Shown here in pieces: positions 8,239 to 17,914 of a stretch of 64,000 bases of DNA; the stretch's first letter is position 1, and each line of letters opens with the position of its first letter. The notes below the pieces were generated by a model, which saw only the letters and a program-made list of their open reading frames with translations, did not search any database and was not told where the DNA came from. A program made the position numbers and the translations under genes. Source of the stretch: Pleomorphomonas sp. PLEO (GTDB lineage: Bacteria > Pseudomonadota > Alphaproteobacteria > Rhizobiales > Pleomorphomonadaceae); NCBI RefSeq assembly GCF_041320595.1, contig NZ_CP166625.1:3222001-3286000 (forward strand). The letters run 5' to 3'.

Positions 8239-11200
8239 TCAGCGATTGGGAAGATCGCCGAGGAGGTCGGCGGCGAGCGCGTGGTTGGGGTCCAGCTTCA
8301 GGACTGTCTGAAGATGCTCGCGGCCGGTTGTGGTGTCGCCGAGGCCGATGGCCGCTTCGGCGAGCATGACGTGGGCAGAGACGCGACGACGCAGCTGCAG
8401 GTCGTCGTCGAACAGCAACATGGTCGGCAGCGAGGTGGCGAAATAGTCGATCTTCGCCGGGCTTGCCATCGTCTCCTCGGCATAGGCGCGGAGATCCCTG
8501 AGCAGCTTCTCAGCTTCCGCCTTGCGACCGAGAGCAGTGAGCGACAGGGCCGAGAAGAATGTTTTTTCCGAGTGGGCCCGCACTTCCATGCCGAGGAAGT
8601 CGCCGGCGAATTCGGCGGCCAGCGTCAGCCAGCGCTTTGCTTCGGTGTCGCGGCCGGCAGCGGCAAGCGCCTTGCCGAGCCAATAATGCACGTCGCTCTG
8701 GTTGGCGAGGAGATGGCGCGCTTCGCCGAGGGACTGCGGCGGGTTGAGAGCGGATTCGAACTTGGCCACCGCCTCGTCTGGCCGGCCGGCGGACAGCGCG
8801 CGACGGCCGAGGCTGAGGTGGCTGCGCACCCACTGGTCGAGGGCGAGTCCTTCTCCACCCTCCCAGGGCTGGAAGGCGCGGCCGGCGATCAGGGGTGCCG
8901 ACTTTTCCGGTTGGCCGAGCTGATTGTAAAGAGCGGAAAGTTCAACGCTGAGGTCATCACGGGTCGCGACGAGGTCAAGCCTGGTTTCCAGTTCTGTGAG
9001 CCGCTCGGCCGGTGAGCGGCCGATGCGCTTCCAGAGCTGATCGCGCTCGAACAGGAGGCGCGCGTCGCGCGGGTTTGCGGCGAGCGCCTTGTCATAGGCG
9101 GCGACCGCCTTGTCCGACGCCCCTTCGATGTTGAAGGAACCGATGCCAAGGTTGCGCCAGGGGATTGACCATGAGGGATCGACGGCAACCGATTTTTCCC
9201 ACATGGCGATCGCCTCGGCATGGCGACGACGATCGTAAAGGAGGTTGCCGAGGTAGCAGGGCGCGCGGCCGTCGGCGGGATTGGCGGCGATCGCCGCTTC
9301 CAGCACGGCGATGTCCTCGAGTCGAGCGGGGAAGCAATAGTCAGGCGATGCCTTGGCGGCGGCTGTGAGATGCCGGACGGCCGGTAGGCAGAGTCGGGAA
9401 GCCAAAGCCGCGGCGTGATAGTGGAGCAGTGGCGAGGTCGCGGCGCCAACGGCGGCGATGCGGGCATCAAGGAGAGCGAGGGCGTCGGCAACGAATCCGC
9501 CCCGTGCCGTCTCGATGGCGACGTCGAGGTGGAGCTGGTCGTCGCCGTGAAGGGGAAGGCCCTTTAGCACGCGGGCGCGAGCGTCGAGCGGGTCACGGGC
9601 AAGCGCTTCGGCAAGCAAGGCATCTGCTTCAGCCGTTCTCTCGAGTTTGATCAACAGCGCTGCCTTGAGATTTCGGGCGACGGAATTCTCGATGTCGTGG
9701 CGCAGCGCCTCATCGATATGGGCAAGGGCCTCTTCGAGGGCGCCGCGCGTGCCGTCGATTTCAGCCAGCGCCAAATGTGCCGGTCCACGCCAAGCGGCGT
9801 TCCAGGTTGCCTTGTAGAGCGCGTCATAGGCGGCATCCTGCCGGCCGAGATAGCGCAGGGCGATGCCGAGGTGGTAATGCGCTTCACCGGTCGGCGGGTT
9901 GGGATTGCGGCGCGTCAGTCGCTCGATCGCCTTGCGGAAGCAGGCTTCCGCCGCTGCGAACTCGCCGCGTCGAAGATGCCAGACGCCAAGGGCGGTGTTG
10001 CATCTGCTATCGCCGGGGTCGCGACGGATCGCTTCGCGCCAGTAGATGTCGGCCGGGCGTGTGGCGTGGCGGTACTGGTCGAGATGAACACCGGTCATCC
10101 AGAGCTCGTCGGCGCTGTCGATCTCCTCGGGCGGCGGTGGTTCGGTCGCTGGCGGTGGCACGATCACCTCACCTCGGTCGGTCGGCTGGCGCTCGACCAG
10201 TACGGCGTCGCCCTTTTTGACAACGATGCGGACGTCATCTGGACCGATGTCTCCGGTGAGGTCGATGGCGAGGAGAAGCGGCTTGGCCGGATCGAGGTCC
10301 GCTAACGTGTCGGTCAGTGTCCGGTCACCAGCAGAGATGATCACGCGGGCGCCGGCAACGGCCTCGGTTGCCTGCACGCCGACCGTCAGCTTGGCGCCCT
10401 CGCGCTTCAGGCCGATGGCCGCCTTGAGGGTCGCGGTCGCGGCGGCGCCGATCTCACGGATGGGGTACCAATATTGCGAAAAGGTCTTGGTCTCGCCAGG
10501 AGCGAGGAAAGAGAAGTCGGGCTGGTTGTCGGTGTAGACGCCGGCCATGATCTCGATGTAGGGCCAATAGATGCCGTTCTCGTCCGGTTCGGTCAGGTTC
10601 CGGTCCCAGGCATAGCCGAAGTCATGGTTGCCCCAGGTCCACTGCTTCTTGCCGGGTGAGATATGGTGGTTGGCGACATGGACGATTCCCGCATCGACGG
10701 CGTGGTCGTAGCCGCCGAAGAAATCGTCACGCGAACCGAGGCACATATAGCTGGTCGGCACGGGAATGTTGGCGTACCAGCGCAGATCATTGGGCGCATA
10801 GCCACGCTTCGGCACGAACTGCGCCGGCGTCTCCTCGGACGGCACGCCTGCCTTGGCGCGGCCGGCATAGTCGACGCCATAATAGTGTCCCTCGCAGCCG
10901 GGAAAGGCCGAGGTGGCGCGCTTGGCATGGTCGGCGATGAAGTGGACGTCCTCGGGGAAGAAGCTCTGGTAATCCTCGTGGACCTCGGTGGCGACGTTGG
11001 CCCACCAGAGAAAGCTTTGGGTCAGCTCCGTGCGGTTGTGCAGGCGCACAGCCAGCTCCAGACACGCCTTGCCAGGGCCGAGACGCACGCCGTGCATGCC
11101 CTTCATGCGGTTCATCGGCTCATGCTCGCTGAGCCAGATGATGCGCGAACCGTCGGCTTCTTCGACGATTTCCCATGACGTGGGCATATAGGTGCTGGGG

Positions 11201-11610
11201 CGGTGGTGCTGCGGCCAGTTGAACTCTATGCCGCCCGACAGCCAGGGACCGGCGAGGCCGACCAGCGCCGGCTTGATGGCGCGGTTGCGATAGACGAGGT
11301 CGTAGCCGTTGATCTTATCGACGACGGCATAGATGCGGCCGCCGAGTTCCGGCAGCACGGTGACGCGCAGGTACTCGTTTTCGATATGAAGCGCCGTCCA
11401 GGTCTTGTCGCGCAGCTCCGAACTGATGCGGTCGAAGAAAGGGAGCGGGTAGACGCGGCCGCTCGACCCCTGGAAGACGCGCTTCTCAAGAAACATCGGA
11501 TTGCGGTCGGCCGGGGCCGGCTCATAGGTTGGCAGGACGAGGGGCTCGGACCACGCCTTGACCGGCCCGGTGAGCGCCGCTGGCGCTCTAGGGAGTTCGA
11601 CTTGTTTCAT
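8239..11610 (-). CDS. DUF5107 domain protein with C-terminal TPR array
   Basis: This very large protein has 1,123 residues from the preferred ATG at 11608-11610, which has GGAAGGAA upstream. A GTC/ATG-rich extension to 11649 adds 13 residues. Residues to about 400 form a DUF5107 domain. The stretch LRVTVLPELGGRIYAVVDK resembles mutarotase-type beta-sandwich enzymes, followed by aromatic-rich segments (GGIEFNWPQHHRPSTYMP, WWANVATEVHEDYQSFFP, WTWGNHDFGYAWDR). A short beta-rich linker follows. From about 520 to the end there are repeated helix pairs typical of tetratricopeptide repeats (for example AEACFRKAIERL, AIAMWEKSVAVDPSW, AVAAYDKALAANPRD). No signal peptide is seen. Tight coupling to an aldose epimerase and a divergent AraC regulator suggests a carbohydrate role, but the reaction is unknown. 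Confidence 0.8.
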   Translation of the reverse strand: MKQVELPRAPAALTGPVKAWSEPLVLPTYEPAPADRNPMFLEKRVFQGSSGRVYPLPFFDRISSELRDKTWTALHIENEYLRVTVLPELGGRIYAVVDKINGYDLVYRNRAIKPALVGLAGPWLSGGIEFNWPQHHRPSTYMPTSWEIVEEADGSRIIWLSEHEPMNRMKGMHGVRLGPGKACLELAVRLHNRTELTQSFLWWANVATEVHEDYQSFFPEDVHFIADHAKRATSAFPGCEGHYYGVDYAGRAKAGVPSEETPAQFVPKRGYAPNDLRWYANIPVPTSYMCLGSRDDFFGGYDHAVDAGIVHVANHHISPGKKQWTWGNHDFGYAWDRNLTEPDENGIYWPYIEIMAGVYTDNQPDFSFLAPGETKTFSQYWYPIREIGAAATATLKAAIGLKREGAKLTVGVQATEAVAGARVIISAGDRTLTDTLADLDPAKPLLLAIDLTGDIGPDDVRIVVKKGDAVLVERQPTDRGEVIVPPPATEPPPPEEIDSADELWMTGVHLDQYRHATRPADIYWREAIRRDPGDSRCNTALGVWHLRRGEFAAAEACFRKAIERLTRRNPNPPTGEAHYHLGIALRYLGRQDAAYDALYKATWNAAWRGPAHLALAEIDGTRGALEEALAHIDEALRHDIENSVARNLKAALLIKLERTAEADALLAEALARDPLDARARVLKGLPLHGDDQLHLDVAIETARGGFVADALALLDARIAAVGAATSPLLHYHAAALASRLCLPAVRHLTAAAKASPDYCFPARLEDIAVLEAAIAANPADGRAPCYLGNLLYDRRRHAEAIAMWEKSVAVDPSWSIPWRNLGIGSFNIEGASDKAVAAYDKALAANPRDARLLFERDQLWKRIGRSPAERLTELETRLDLVATRDDLSVELSALYNQLGQPEKSAPLIAGRAFQPWEGGEGLALDQWVRSHLSLGRRALSAGRPDEAVAKFESALNPPQSLGEARHLLANQSDVHYWLGKALAAAGRDTEAKRWLTLAAEFAGDFLGMEVRAHSEKTFFSALSLTALGRKAEAEKLLRDLRAYAEETMASPAKIDYFATSLPTMLLFDDDLQLRRRVSAHVMLAEAAIGLGDTTTGREHLQTVLKLDPNHALAADLLGDLPNR

Positions 11611-11733
11611 GGCGCGTTCCTTCCCATCCCGAAGCGAGGGATTTGTCATTGTCGGAACGCTAGGCGTCGCCCTCTCTGTCGTGAATAGCGGGAACGATGG
11701 ACATCATGGAGGATCCTCTGATAGCTTGGGTCC

Positions 11734-12630
11734 ATGACCGAAGATGGCGAACAGCGGATCAAGGAGGGTTTTCCGGGGCAGCGATCCATCGTACTGCCGC
11801 GACCGGTGGTGTCCGGCTGGCTGGAAGGTCGGCCGCTGATCGAACTGTTGCCGAGCGACGTCGGTCACTATCCACGGGCCCAATGGCACTTTGTCGAGCG
11901 GCCGGAGGGCATTTCTCAGTCGGTTTTGATCTATTGCACTGACGGTGGTGGCTGGGCACGGGTGGGCGATACCAGCCTGCGCATTCGCCCCGGCCAAGCG
12001 TTGGTGGCACCGGCTGGCGCGCCGCACGCCTATGGCGCCGATCCCGACGATCCATGGACGATCTACTGGGTTCACCTTGACGGCGCCAAGGTGGCGCTGC
12101 TGCCGGAACTGCTCGAGCTCGATCCGGATGATCCGCTGCTCCACCCGGGGCGTGATCCGGCCATCCCGACGCTGTTCGAAAAGATGCTGTCGATCCTCGG
12201 TCGCGGCTACACGCCGGACAATCTCCTGTCGGCTTCGATGGCACTCGGCCAGCTCGTGACCCATCTCGTGGTGCTGCGCCATCGCTCGCCCAACCGAGAC
12301 GACAATCTCGATCAGCGTATCCGCCGGGTGATCGACGTGATGCAGGGCAATCTCGGTCGGGCGCTGAAGGTCGACGAGTTGGCGCGTGAAGCCAATCTAT
12401 CCTCGTCGCATCTGGCGGCGGTGTTCAAGAAGCGCACCGGCTTCACAGTGCTCGACTTTTTCATTCGTCTGAAAATCCAGCGAGCGTGCTTTCTGCTCGA
12501 CACGACCGACCAGTCGGTGAAGGCGATCGCGGCCGATCTCGGCTTTGACGATCCCTTGTACTTCTCGCGCTGCTTCCGGCGCGTGCATGACAGTTCGCCG
12601 ACGCAATATCGGGCGCTGCGCAAGGGCTGA
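11734..12630 (+). CDS. AraC-family regulator with cupin-type sensor domain
   Basis: This 298-residue activator has two parts. The N-terminal half (about 15-150) is an AraC-type arabinose-binding/cupin domain, with GWARVGDTSLRIRPGQALVAPAGAPHAYGAD as the beta-barrel core. The C-terminal 100 residues hold two helix-turn-helix motifs: LKVDELAREANLSSSHLAAVFKKRTG and SVKAIAADLGFDDPLYFSRCFRR. It is divergent from the DUF5107-TPR/epimerase operon, with 123 bases between the starts, and probably regulates it. Layout and length match E. coli AraC (292), and araFGH lies 7 kb away, but I cannot show it senses arabinose. An in-frame TAG at 11722 fixes the start at or after 11734. Confidence 0.85.
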   Translation: MTEDGEQRIKEGFPGQRSIVLPRPVVSGWLEGRPLIELLPSDVGHYPRAQWHFVERPEGISQSVLIYCTDGGGWARVGDTSLRIRPGQALVAPAGAPHAYGADPDDPWTIYWVHLDGAKVALLPELLELDPDDPLLHPGRDPAIPTLFEKMLSILGRGYTPDNLLSASMALGQLVTHLVVLRHRSPNRDDNLDQRIRRVIDVMQGNLGRALKVDELAREANLSSSHLAAVFKKRTGFTVLDFFIRLKIQRACFLLDTTDQSVKAIAADLGFDDPLYFSRCFRRVHDSSPTQYRALRKG

Positions 12631-12650
12631 GGCCTATCGGCACGGCGCCT

Positions 12651-13550
12651 TTACGTTGCAAGGTGCTCTCGCAAATAGGCGGACAGTTCCCCGACAAATA
12701 GGGACAACAGGCGGGATTGAGCCCGGCTGACCGGGTGGATGGCGAAGAAGGATGCCGGGTCCGGTTCGAAAGCATCGAGCACGGTGACGAGGCTGCCGTC
12801 GTCGAGATGTCGTTGCACCTCCCAGAGCGATTTCTGCGTCAGCCCCAGCCCGGCCGCTGCCCAGACCACCGGTAATTCGGAATTGGCCGTTGCCAGTCGT
12901 GTCGATACCCTGACGATCTTTGCCGCGTCACCACGGCCAAACCGCCAGTCCGCGTGGAACTGGCCACCACGGTTGAATCCGAGGCAGGCATGCGCGGCCA
13001 GGTCCTCGGGGCGCTCCGGTACGCCGTGCGCTGCCAGATAGCCCGGACTGGCGACGACGACGCGTCGTGTGGAGAACAGCAGGCGGCCGGCGAATTCCGA
13101 CTCCACGGCGGGGCCGCCGCGGATGGCGATGTCGAATCCCTCGCCGACGATATCGACGTAGCGGTCTTCGAGCAGAAGCTGAAGCCGGATGTCCGGATAG
13201 CGAATGGCGAATTCCCCCACGAACGGGGCGATCCACTGGCGGCCGACGGGCAGCGGAGCGGAGATCCGAAGTGTACCCTGCGGCACCGACGATAGGTCGC
13301 GGACGCGCGCCTCGACGGCGTCGATGGCCGCGAGGATTGGCTCCATCTCTGCGAGGTAGAGCTTGCCGGCGTCGGTCAGCGACTGGCGGCGGGTGGTACG
13401 GGCGATCAGTCGTACGCCGAGCCGCCGCTCAAGGCTGGCCAAGCGGTCGGCCACCACGGAAACTGACAGACCGAGATATCGGGCCGCAGCCGAAAGGCTG
13501 CCGTGCCGTACGACTGCGGCAAGCAATGCCGTTTCCTGGTCCGTTCGCAT
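12651..13550 (-). CDS. LysR-family transcriptional regulator
   Basis: This 299-residue LysR-type protein has an N-terminal winged helix (ALLAAVVRHGSLSAAARYLGLSVSVVADRLASLERRLGVRLIARTTR, residues about 8-54), a linker helix, and a periplasmic-binding-like effector domain from about residue 90 (GTLRISAPLPVGRQWIAPF to the end). The start at 13548-13550 aligns with the usual family N-terminus, and an upstream in-frame codon would add 13 residues. The gene is divergent from an MFS exporter gene across 128 bases, the standard arrangement for LysR regulators and their targets. The inducer is unknown. Confidence 0.88.
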   Translation of the reverse strand: MRTDQETALLAAVVRHGSLSAAARYLGLSVSVVADRLASLERRLGVRLIARTTRRQSLTDAGKLYLAEMEPILAAIDAVEARVRDLSSVPQGTLRISAPLPVGRQWIAPFVGEFAIRYPDIRLQLLLEDRYVDIVGEGFDIAIRGGPAVESEFAGRLLFSTRRVVVASPGYLAAHGVPERPEDLAAHACLGFNRGGQFHADWRFGRGDAAKIVRVSTRLATANSELPVVWAAAGLGLTQKSLWEVQRHLDDGSLVTVLDAFEPDPASFFAIHPVSRAQSRLLSLFVGELSAYLREHLAT

Positions 13551-13678
13551 CAATTTTCCGCCTTTTCCGAAAGCTCCTTCCGAAACCATATGTTTATCGG
13601 CGGCGGAATCAAATCTAGGCTGCGTCCGATTTTGTCGATCCGGGCCATTGCCCGGATTGTCCCGACGATCGGAGCGCC

Positions 13679-14881
13679 ATGAGCATCGCCGCCAAGTCCT
13701 TTCCCTTCAGTGCCGCCACGATTGCCGAATTTGCGTTGGCGATCGGCAGTTTTGCCATCGGCACTGGCGAGTTCGCCGCCATGGGCTTTCTTCCCGACGT
13801 CGCCGCCGCCTGGCAGGTCAGCATGCCCAAGGCTGGCTGGATTATCAGCGCCTACGCCCTCGGCGTGGTGGTCGGGGCGCCGCTGATCGCCGTCCTTGGC
13901 GCTCGACTGTCGCGGCTTCGATTGTTGCTGGTGCTGATGGGCCTTTTCGCCGTGGGAAATCTCGCCAGTGCGCTGGCGCCAAGCTTTGCCGGCTTGGTGG
14001 CGCTGCGCTTCATCACCGCCCTGCCGCATGGTGCCTATTTCGGAGTCGCGGCGCTGGTGGCCGCTGGCATGGCGCCGCCGGACGGGCGTGCTCGCGCCAT
14101 CGGCCGTGTCATGCTTGGCTTGACGGTGGCGACGCTGGTTGGAACCCCGGTTGCCACCTGGGCCGGGCAGACGCTCGGTTGGCGCACGGCCTTCGGGGTG
14201 GTTGGGGCGCTAGGCTTGTTGACCGTGGTGCTGGTCTCCCTCTGCGTGCCGCGCGACCAGCCGAAGCCCGGTGCCAGCCCGCTCAGGGAGTTAGGCGCAT
14301 TACGCGAGCCGCAGGTCTGGCTGACGCTGGCCATTGGCGCCACAGGTTTTGGCGGCATGTTTGCCGTTTTCAGCTATATCACGCCGACTTTGATCGAGGT
14401 GTCGGGCATTCCGGAAAGCGTTGTGCCCTTCGTCCTTTGCGTGTTCGGCGCCGGCATGATCGTCGGCAACATCGTCGGGCCGAAACTGGCCGACCGGGCG
14501 CTGCTGCCGACCATCGCAGGTTTGCTCGCGTGGAACGTTCTGGTACTGGCGCTGTTCACCGTGGCAGCGCGCCAACACGTAACGGCGGTGGTCGGCGTCT
14601 TCCTCATCGGCACCGGCTTTGCGGTGGTGCCGACGCTACAGACCCGTCTGATGGATGTTGGCAAAGACGCGCAAACGCTGGCCGCTGCCCTCAATCACTC
14701 GGCTTTCAACATCGCCAACGCGCTCGGCGCCTGGCTGGGCGGCATGGCGATCGCCGCTGGTTTCGGCTGGACGTCTACCGGTTGGGTTGGCGTGCTGCTC
14801 GGCCTCGTCGGCTCGGCCGTGTTTGCGCTGTCGATGCTGATCGAGCGGAAAGCTGTCAGAGGTCAGAGGCGCGCCCTCTGA
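13679..14881 (+). CDS. MFS transporter, DHA1 family (AraJ/YdhP-like)
   Basis: This 400-residue inner-membrane protein has 12 predicted helices. The N-terminal segment IGSFAIGTGEFAAMGFLPDVA is typical of DHA1 drug:H+ antiporters of the AraJ/YdhP group. The conserved motif region between helices 2 and 3 reads LGARLSRLRLLL, and helix 4 contains LRFITALPHGAYFGVAALV. CGGAGCG precedes the ATG. Family members export drugs, sugars or nucleosides, and the substrate here is unknown. Because it is transcribed away from a LysR gene, it is likely that regulator's target. Confidence 0.85.
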   Translation: MSIAAKSFPFSAATIAEFALAIGSFAIGTGEFAAMGFLPDVAAAWQVSMPKAGWIISAYALGVVVGAPLIAVLGARLSRLRLLLVLMGLFAVGNLASALAPSFAGLVALRFITALPHGAYFGVAALVAAGMAPPDGRARAIGRVMLGLTVATLVGTPVATWAGQTLGWRTAFGVVGALGLLTVVLVSLCVPRDQPKPGASPLRELGALREPQVWLTLAIGATGFGGMFAVFSYITPTLIEVSGIPESVVPFVLCVFGAGMIVGNIVGPKLADRALLPTIAGLLAWNVLVLALFTVAARQHVTAVVGVFLIGTGFAVVPTLQTRLMDVGKDAQTLAAALNHSAFNIANALGAWLGGMAIAAGFGWTSTGWVGVLLGLVGSAVFALSMLIERKAVRGQRRAL

Positions 14882-14888
14882 ACCCATC

Positions 14889-15380
14889 TCAACCGTCCCG
14901 TCCATTCGCCAGCGGGTTGAGCAGGCCGGTGTAGACGCTGCCATCGGAGTCGGGGATTGGGATGGCGCCAACGGCACGGGCATAGAAATCCACCGGTCCG
15001 GCCCAACCGATGGCCGCGTAACCGTAGCCGCGTTCGCGCATGGCGAGAAGCGTTCTGAGCAAGAGTGCTTTGCCGATGCCGAGGCCGCGTGCCGCCTCGT
15101 CGACGCCGGTCGGACCGAAGAAGCCGAGGGCGATGGCGTCGTAGCAGGCAAAGCCCAGGAGCTTCCCGTCCTTGACGGCGACCAGGCAGGCATTGGGATC
15201 GCGGGAAAAGGCGACCTGCGCCTCGCTCACCCAGCCGGCACTGAAACGGGGAGCGATCCAGGCTCGGATGGTGTCGAGTTCGGGCGCCAGCGCGCGCCGG
15301 ATGACAACGCCGTTTTCCTTCAGCCGGCGATTGAGATCGGTGTCGGGCTCGACGTCATAGAGTTTCACCAGAAGATCCAC
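14889..15380 (-). CDS. GNAT-family N-acetyltransferase
   Basis: This 163-residue protein has the GNAT core. The acetyl-CoA pyrophosphate loop is RGLGIGKALLLRTLLAMRERGY (residues about 107-128). It is preceded by strands AQVAFSRDPNACLVAVKDGKLLGFACYD and followed by YAAIGWAGPVDFYARAVGA, where the tyrosine often acts as general acid in the family. The acceptor substrate cannot be predicted. The gene is convergent with the MFS gene, seven bases apart, and is probably transcribed alone. Confidence 0.82.
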   Translation of the reverse strand: MDLLVKLYDVEPDTDLNRRLKENGVVIRRALAPELDTIRAWIAPRFSAGWVSEAQVAFSRDPNACLVAVKDGKLLGFACYDAIALGFFGPTGVDEAARGLGIGKALLLRTLLAMRERGYGYAAIGWAGPVDFYARAVGAIPIPDSDGSVYTGLLNPLANGRDG

Positions 15381-15555
15381 GGGTCTATCCTCACCAGCGA
15401 GATGGTCGCCGACAACAGCCGGCCTGCTTTACTCGCCTTGGATGTAACAACGGTAGCGTTGGAACGTCCAGAAAAAGGGGAGACAGCGGACTATGACAGC
15501 CGCGGATGAGGGAGGCGCGGGCGATGGGCATGACCGAAAAACGTGGTGATCTTAA

Positions 15556-16365
15556 TCACCCGCGCAGAAAGGTACTTGGCGTTTTCCCAAACTCCTCGCG
15601 AAAGCTCGCCGTGAAAGCGCTTGGCGACGAGTAACCGAGCGATAGCGCCACGTCAGTGGCGCTGTCACCCCGCTCCAACCGTTCAATGGCGGCGAGCAGA
15701 CGCAATCGGGCCCGCCAGCGACGGTAGGTGAGGCCGGTTTCCTCGGCGAACAACCGCTCCAGCGTGCGTGTGCTGGCGCCGACGAAGCTGGCGAGTTCGG
15801 CGAGCGGCCGGCGTTCTTCGGGATGTTCGCCAAGGTGGCGTGTAAGGCGGACGAGCCGTGGGTCGCGACCGCCGGGCAGGCTCAGCGGGGCCTCGTCGAG
15901 CCGATCCAGTTCATCGATCACTACGTCACAGAAGCGAAGGCGGCGTGCTTCGTCGGCCTCATCGGCGAGTATGACTTCCAGTCGGAGTGTGAGTTCGCGC
16001 ATCAAGGGCGTCACGGTCAGGACGGCGCAGCGGTCGGGATGCTGGGCTCCGACCCGCACGGCGCGTGAGGGATCGACGAAGACATGCCGCACCTCGGCTC
16101 GCGTCTCGCTCGCCACCTGATGGCGCGTACCGCCGGGGATCCAGACGGCATGTGTCGGAGGAACGATCCAGACCGAGTGATCGCTGACGATGCGTAGCAC
16201 GCCCTTCCTTGCCCAGGCATATTGGCCACGGGGATGGGTATGCGGCCGTACGATGCGGTTGGCGACCAGCGTTTGGCTGCGGATCAGCAGTGGCCAGCTT
16301 GGATCGATGATGTAAGAGACCGGCGAGGGGTCGAAGAATGGCGTTTCGGCGACATTGTTTGGCAT
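15556..16365 (-). CDS. AraC-family regulator with cupin domain (NimR-like)
   Basis: This 269-residue protein has an N-terminal cupin (PHTHPRGQYAWARKGVLRIVSD with the His pair, WIVPPTHAVWIPGGTRHQV). The C-terminal AraC domain contains RPLAELASFVGASTRTLERLFAEETGLTYRRWRARLRLLAA and DSATDVALSLGYSSPSAFTASFRE. The His-x-His-Pro-rich start and short length are typical of the NimR/YeaM-type subgroup, which usually controls a neighbouring transporter. It is divergent from the SLC13-type transporter gene, with 73 bases between starts, which is the likely target. Confidence 0.85.
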   Translation of the reverse strand: MPNNVAETPFFDPSPVSYIIDPSWPLLIRSQTLVANRIVRPHTHPRGQYAWARKGVLRIVSDHSVWIVPPTHAVWIPGGTRHQVASETRAEVRHVFVDPSRAVRVGAQHPDRCAVLTVTPLMRELTLRLEVILADEADEARRLRFCDVVIDELDRLDEAPLSLPGGRDPRLVRLTRHLGEHPEERRPLAELASFVGASTRTLERLFAEETGLTYRRWRARLRLLAAIERLERGDSATDVALSLGYSSPSAFTASFREEFGKTPSTFLRG

Positions 16366-16438
16366 AATGTTAGTCTAACGCCAACGTCGGCTTTCCGATA
16401 GGGTGCCGGTCCGATCAGACGTTTCCGAGGGTTTGTTC

Positions 16439-17830
16439 ATGTTCACGCTCAGCCAATTGACGCCTCGTCATTTCATATTGGCTGTGGTGGTTCTGATAGC
16501 TTTGACCGTCGCCATAGCCTCACCAGCCGCTCTCGGTCCATCGGGAGGCATTACGCTCGCTATCGTCCTCGTGACGCTCGGGCTTTGGGCGACGGCGCTG
16601 GTGCCGGGTTATTTCGCGAGCTTGCTGCTCTTTACTTCGGTATTGATTGCCGGGTTGCAGCCGGCGCCTCTGGTATTCTCCGGCTTCGCTTCGGCTGCGG
16701 TATGGCTGATCATCTCCGGCTTTGTGATTGGCGCCGCCGTGAGCGCCACGGGTCTGGATGGCCGCCTTGCCGCGGTCATCGCACCGCTCCTTACCCGAAC
16801 CTATCCGCGTCTCATCGGTGGCCTAATGCTCGCCTCGATGATCCTCGGCTTCCTGATGCCGTCTTCGGTGGGGCGAGCCGTGGTGATGGTACCGATCGGT
16901 ATGGCGCTCGCCGATCGCTGTGGTTTCGGCAAAGGCTCCAACGGGCGCATCGGCATTGCAGCGATCCTGGCCATCGGCTGCAACATGCCGAGCTTTGCCA
17001 TTCTGCCGGCGAACATTCCGAACATGGTTCTGGCCGGCTCGGCCGAAACGATCCTCGGCATTCATTTCACCTATACCGGCTATCTCCTGCTGCACTATCC
17101 CGTGCTGGGCATCGTGAAGTCCATCGTCACCGTGGCACTGGTGATCGCCCTGTTTCCTGCCAAAGTTGGCGAGCCTATCGGGACGACGGCGGCCGCAACC
17201 GCAACCGCGCGCGCGGGGCAGGGCAAGGTGATCGGCATCCTGGTCCTGACGCTTGTCTTCTGGATGACCGACAGCCTGCACGGCATCAATTCAGCTTGGG
17301 TTGGTCTAGCCGCCGCCGTATTGCTGTTGGCTCCGCGCTTTGGTGTGGTGAGTCCCCAAGCCTTCCGGCAGTCGGTCGATTTCGGTCTACTGTTGTTCGT
17401 TGCCGGCGCGCTGGCGCTCGGCGCCGTGGTCAACGCCTCCGGTCTTGGTGGCAAGCTCGGCGCGTTTCTGACCTCCGTGCTGCCGCTGGCACCGGGGCAT
17501 GACGCCGCCAACTTCTTCTCACTGACATTCCTGTCTTTCGTGACCGGCATGTTCACGACGGTGCCGAGCGCGCCGGCGGTGCTGACGCCAATGACCAGCG
17601 ATCTTGCAACCCTCACCGGCTATGGGGCCATGACCGTGTTGATGACGCAGGTGGTCGGCTTCTCGACCGTGCTGTTTCCTTATCAGGTGGGGCCGCTCGT
17701 CGTGGCGATGCAGCTTTCCGGTGAAAAACTCGATCATCTCGTCAAGGTGACCGTGCCTTTGGCGCTGATCACGCTCGTCGCGCTGGTGCCGCTCGACTTC
17801 CTTTGGTGGAAGGCGCTGGGCTGGCTGTAA
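16439..17830 (+). CDS. SLC13/DASS-type anion transporter
   Basis: This 463-residue membrane protein has about 12 hydrophobic segments. It shows the divalent-anion:Na+ symporter pattern: two helical-hairpin regions, one with MPSSVGRAVVMVPIG near residue 140 and one with FTTVPSAPAVLTPM near residue 385. Both match the SNT-type substrate loops in modified form (SSVGRA, TVPSAP). I chose ATG 16439 because CGAGGG lies eight bases upstream, rather than the codon at 16403. Dicarboxylates, sulfate or tricarballylate-like anions are possible substrates. It faces an AraC regulator, so expression is probably inducible. Confidence 0.8.
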   Translation: MFTLSQLTPRHFILAVVVLIALTVAIASPAALGPSGGITLAIVLVTLGLWATALVPGYFASLLLFTSVLIAGLQPAPLVFSGFASAAVWLIISGFVIGAAVSATGLDGRLAAVIAPLLTRTYPRLIGGLMLASMILGFLMPSSVGRAVVMVPIGMALADRCGFGKGSNGRIGIAAILAIGCNMPSFAILPANIPNMVLAGSAETILGIHFTYTGYLLLHYPVLGIVKSIVTVALVIALFPAKVGEPIGTTAAATATARAGQGKVIGILVLTLVFWMTDSLHGINSAWVGLAAAVLLLAPRFGVVSPQAFRQSVDFGLLLFVAGALALGAVVNASGLGGKLGAFLTSVLPLAPGHDAANFFSLTFLSFVTGMFTTVPSAPAVLTPMTSDLATLTGYGAMTVLMTQVVGFSTVLFPYQVGPLVVAMQLSGEKLDHLVKVTVPLALITLVALVPLDFLWWKALGWL

Positions 17831-17914
17831 TCGCTTGCCTCTTGAGAAAGGGGCGCGACTTCCCAAATCTTCCTGAGATGTCGGCTCCGCCGGCACAGCC
17901 AGGGAGATGCCGAC

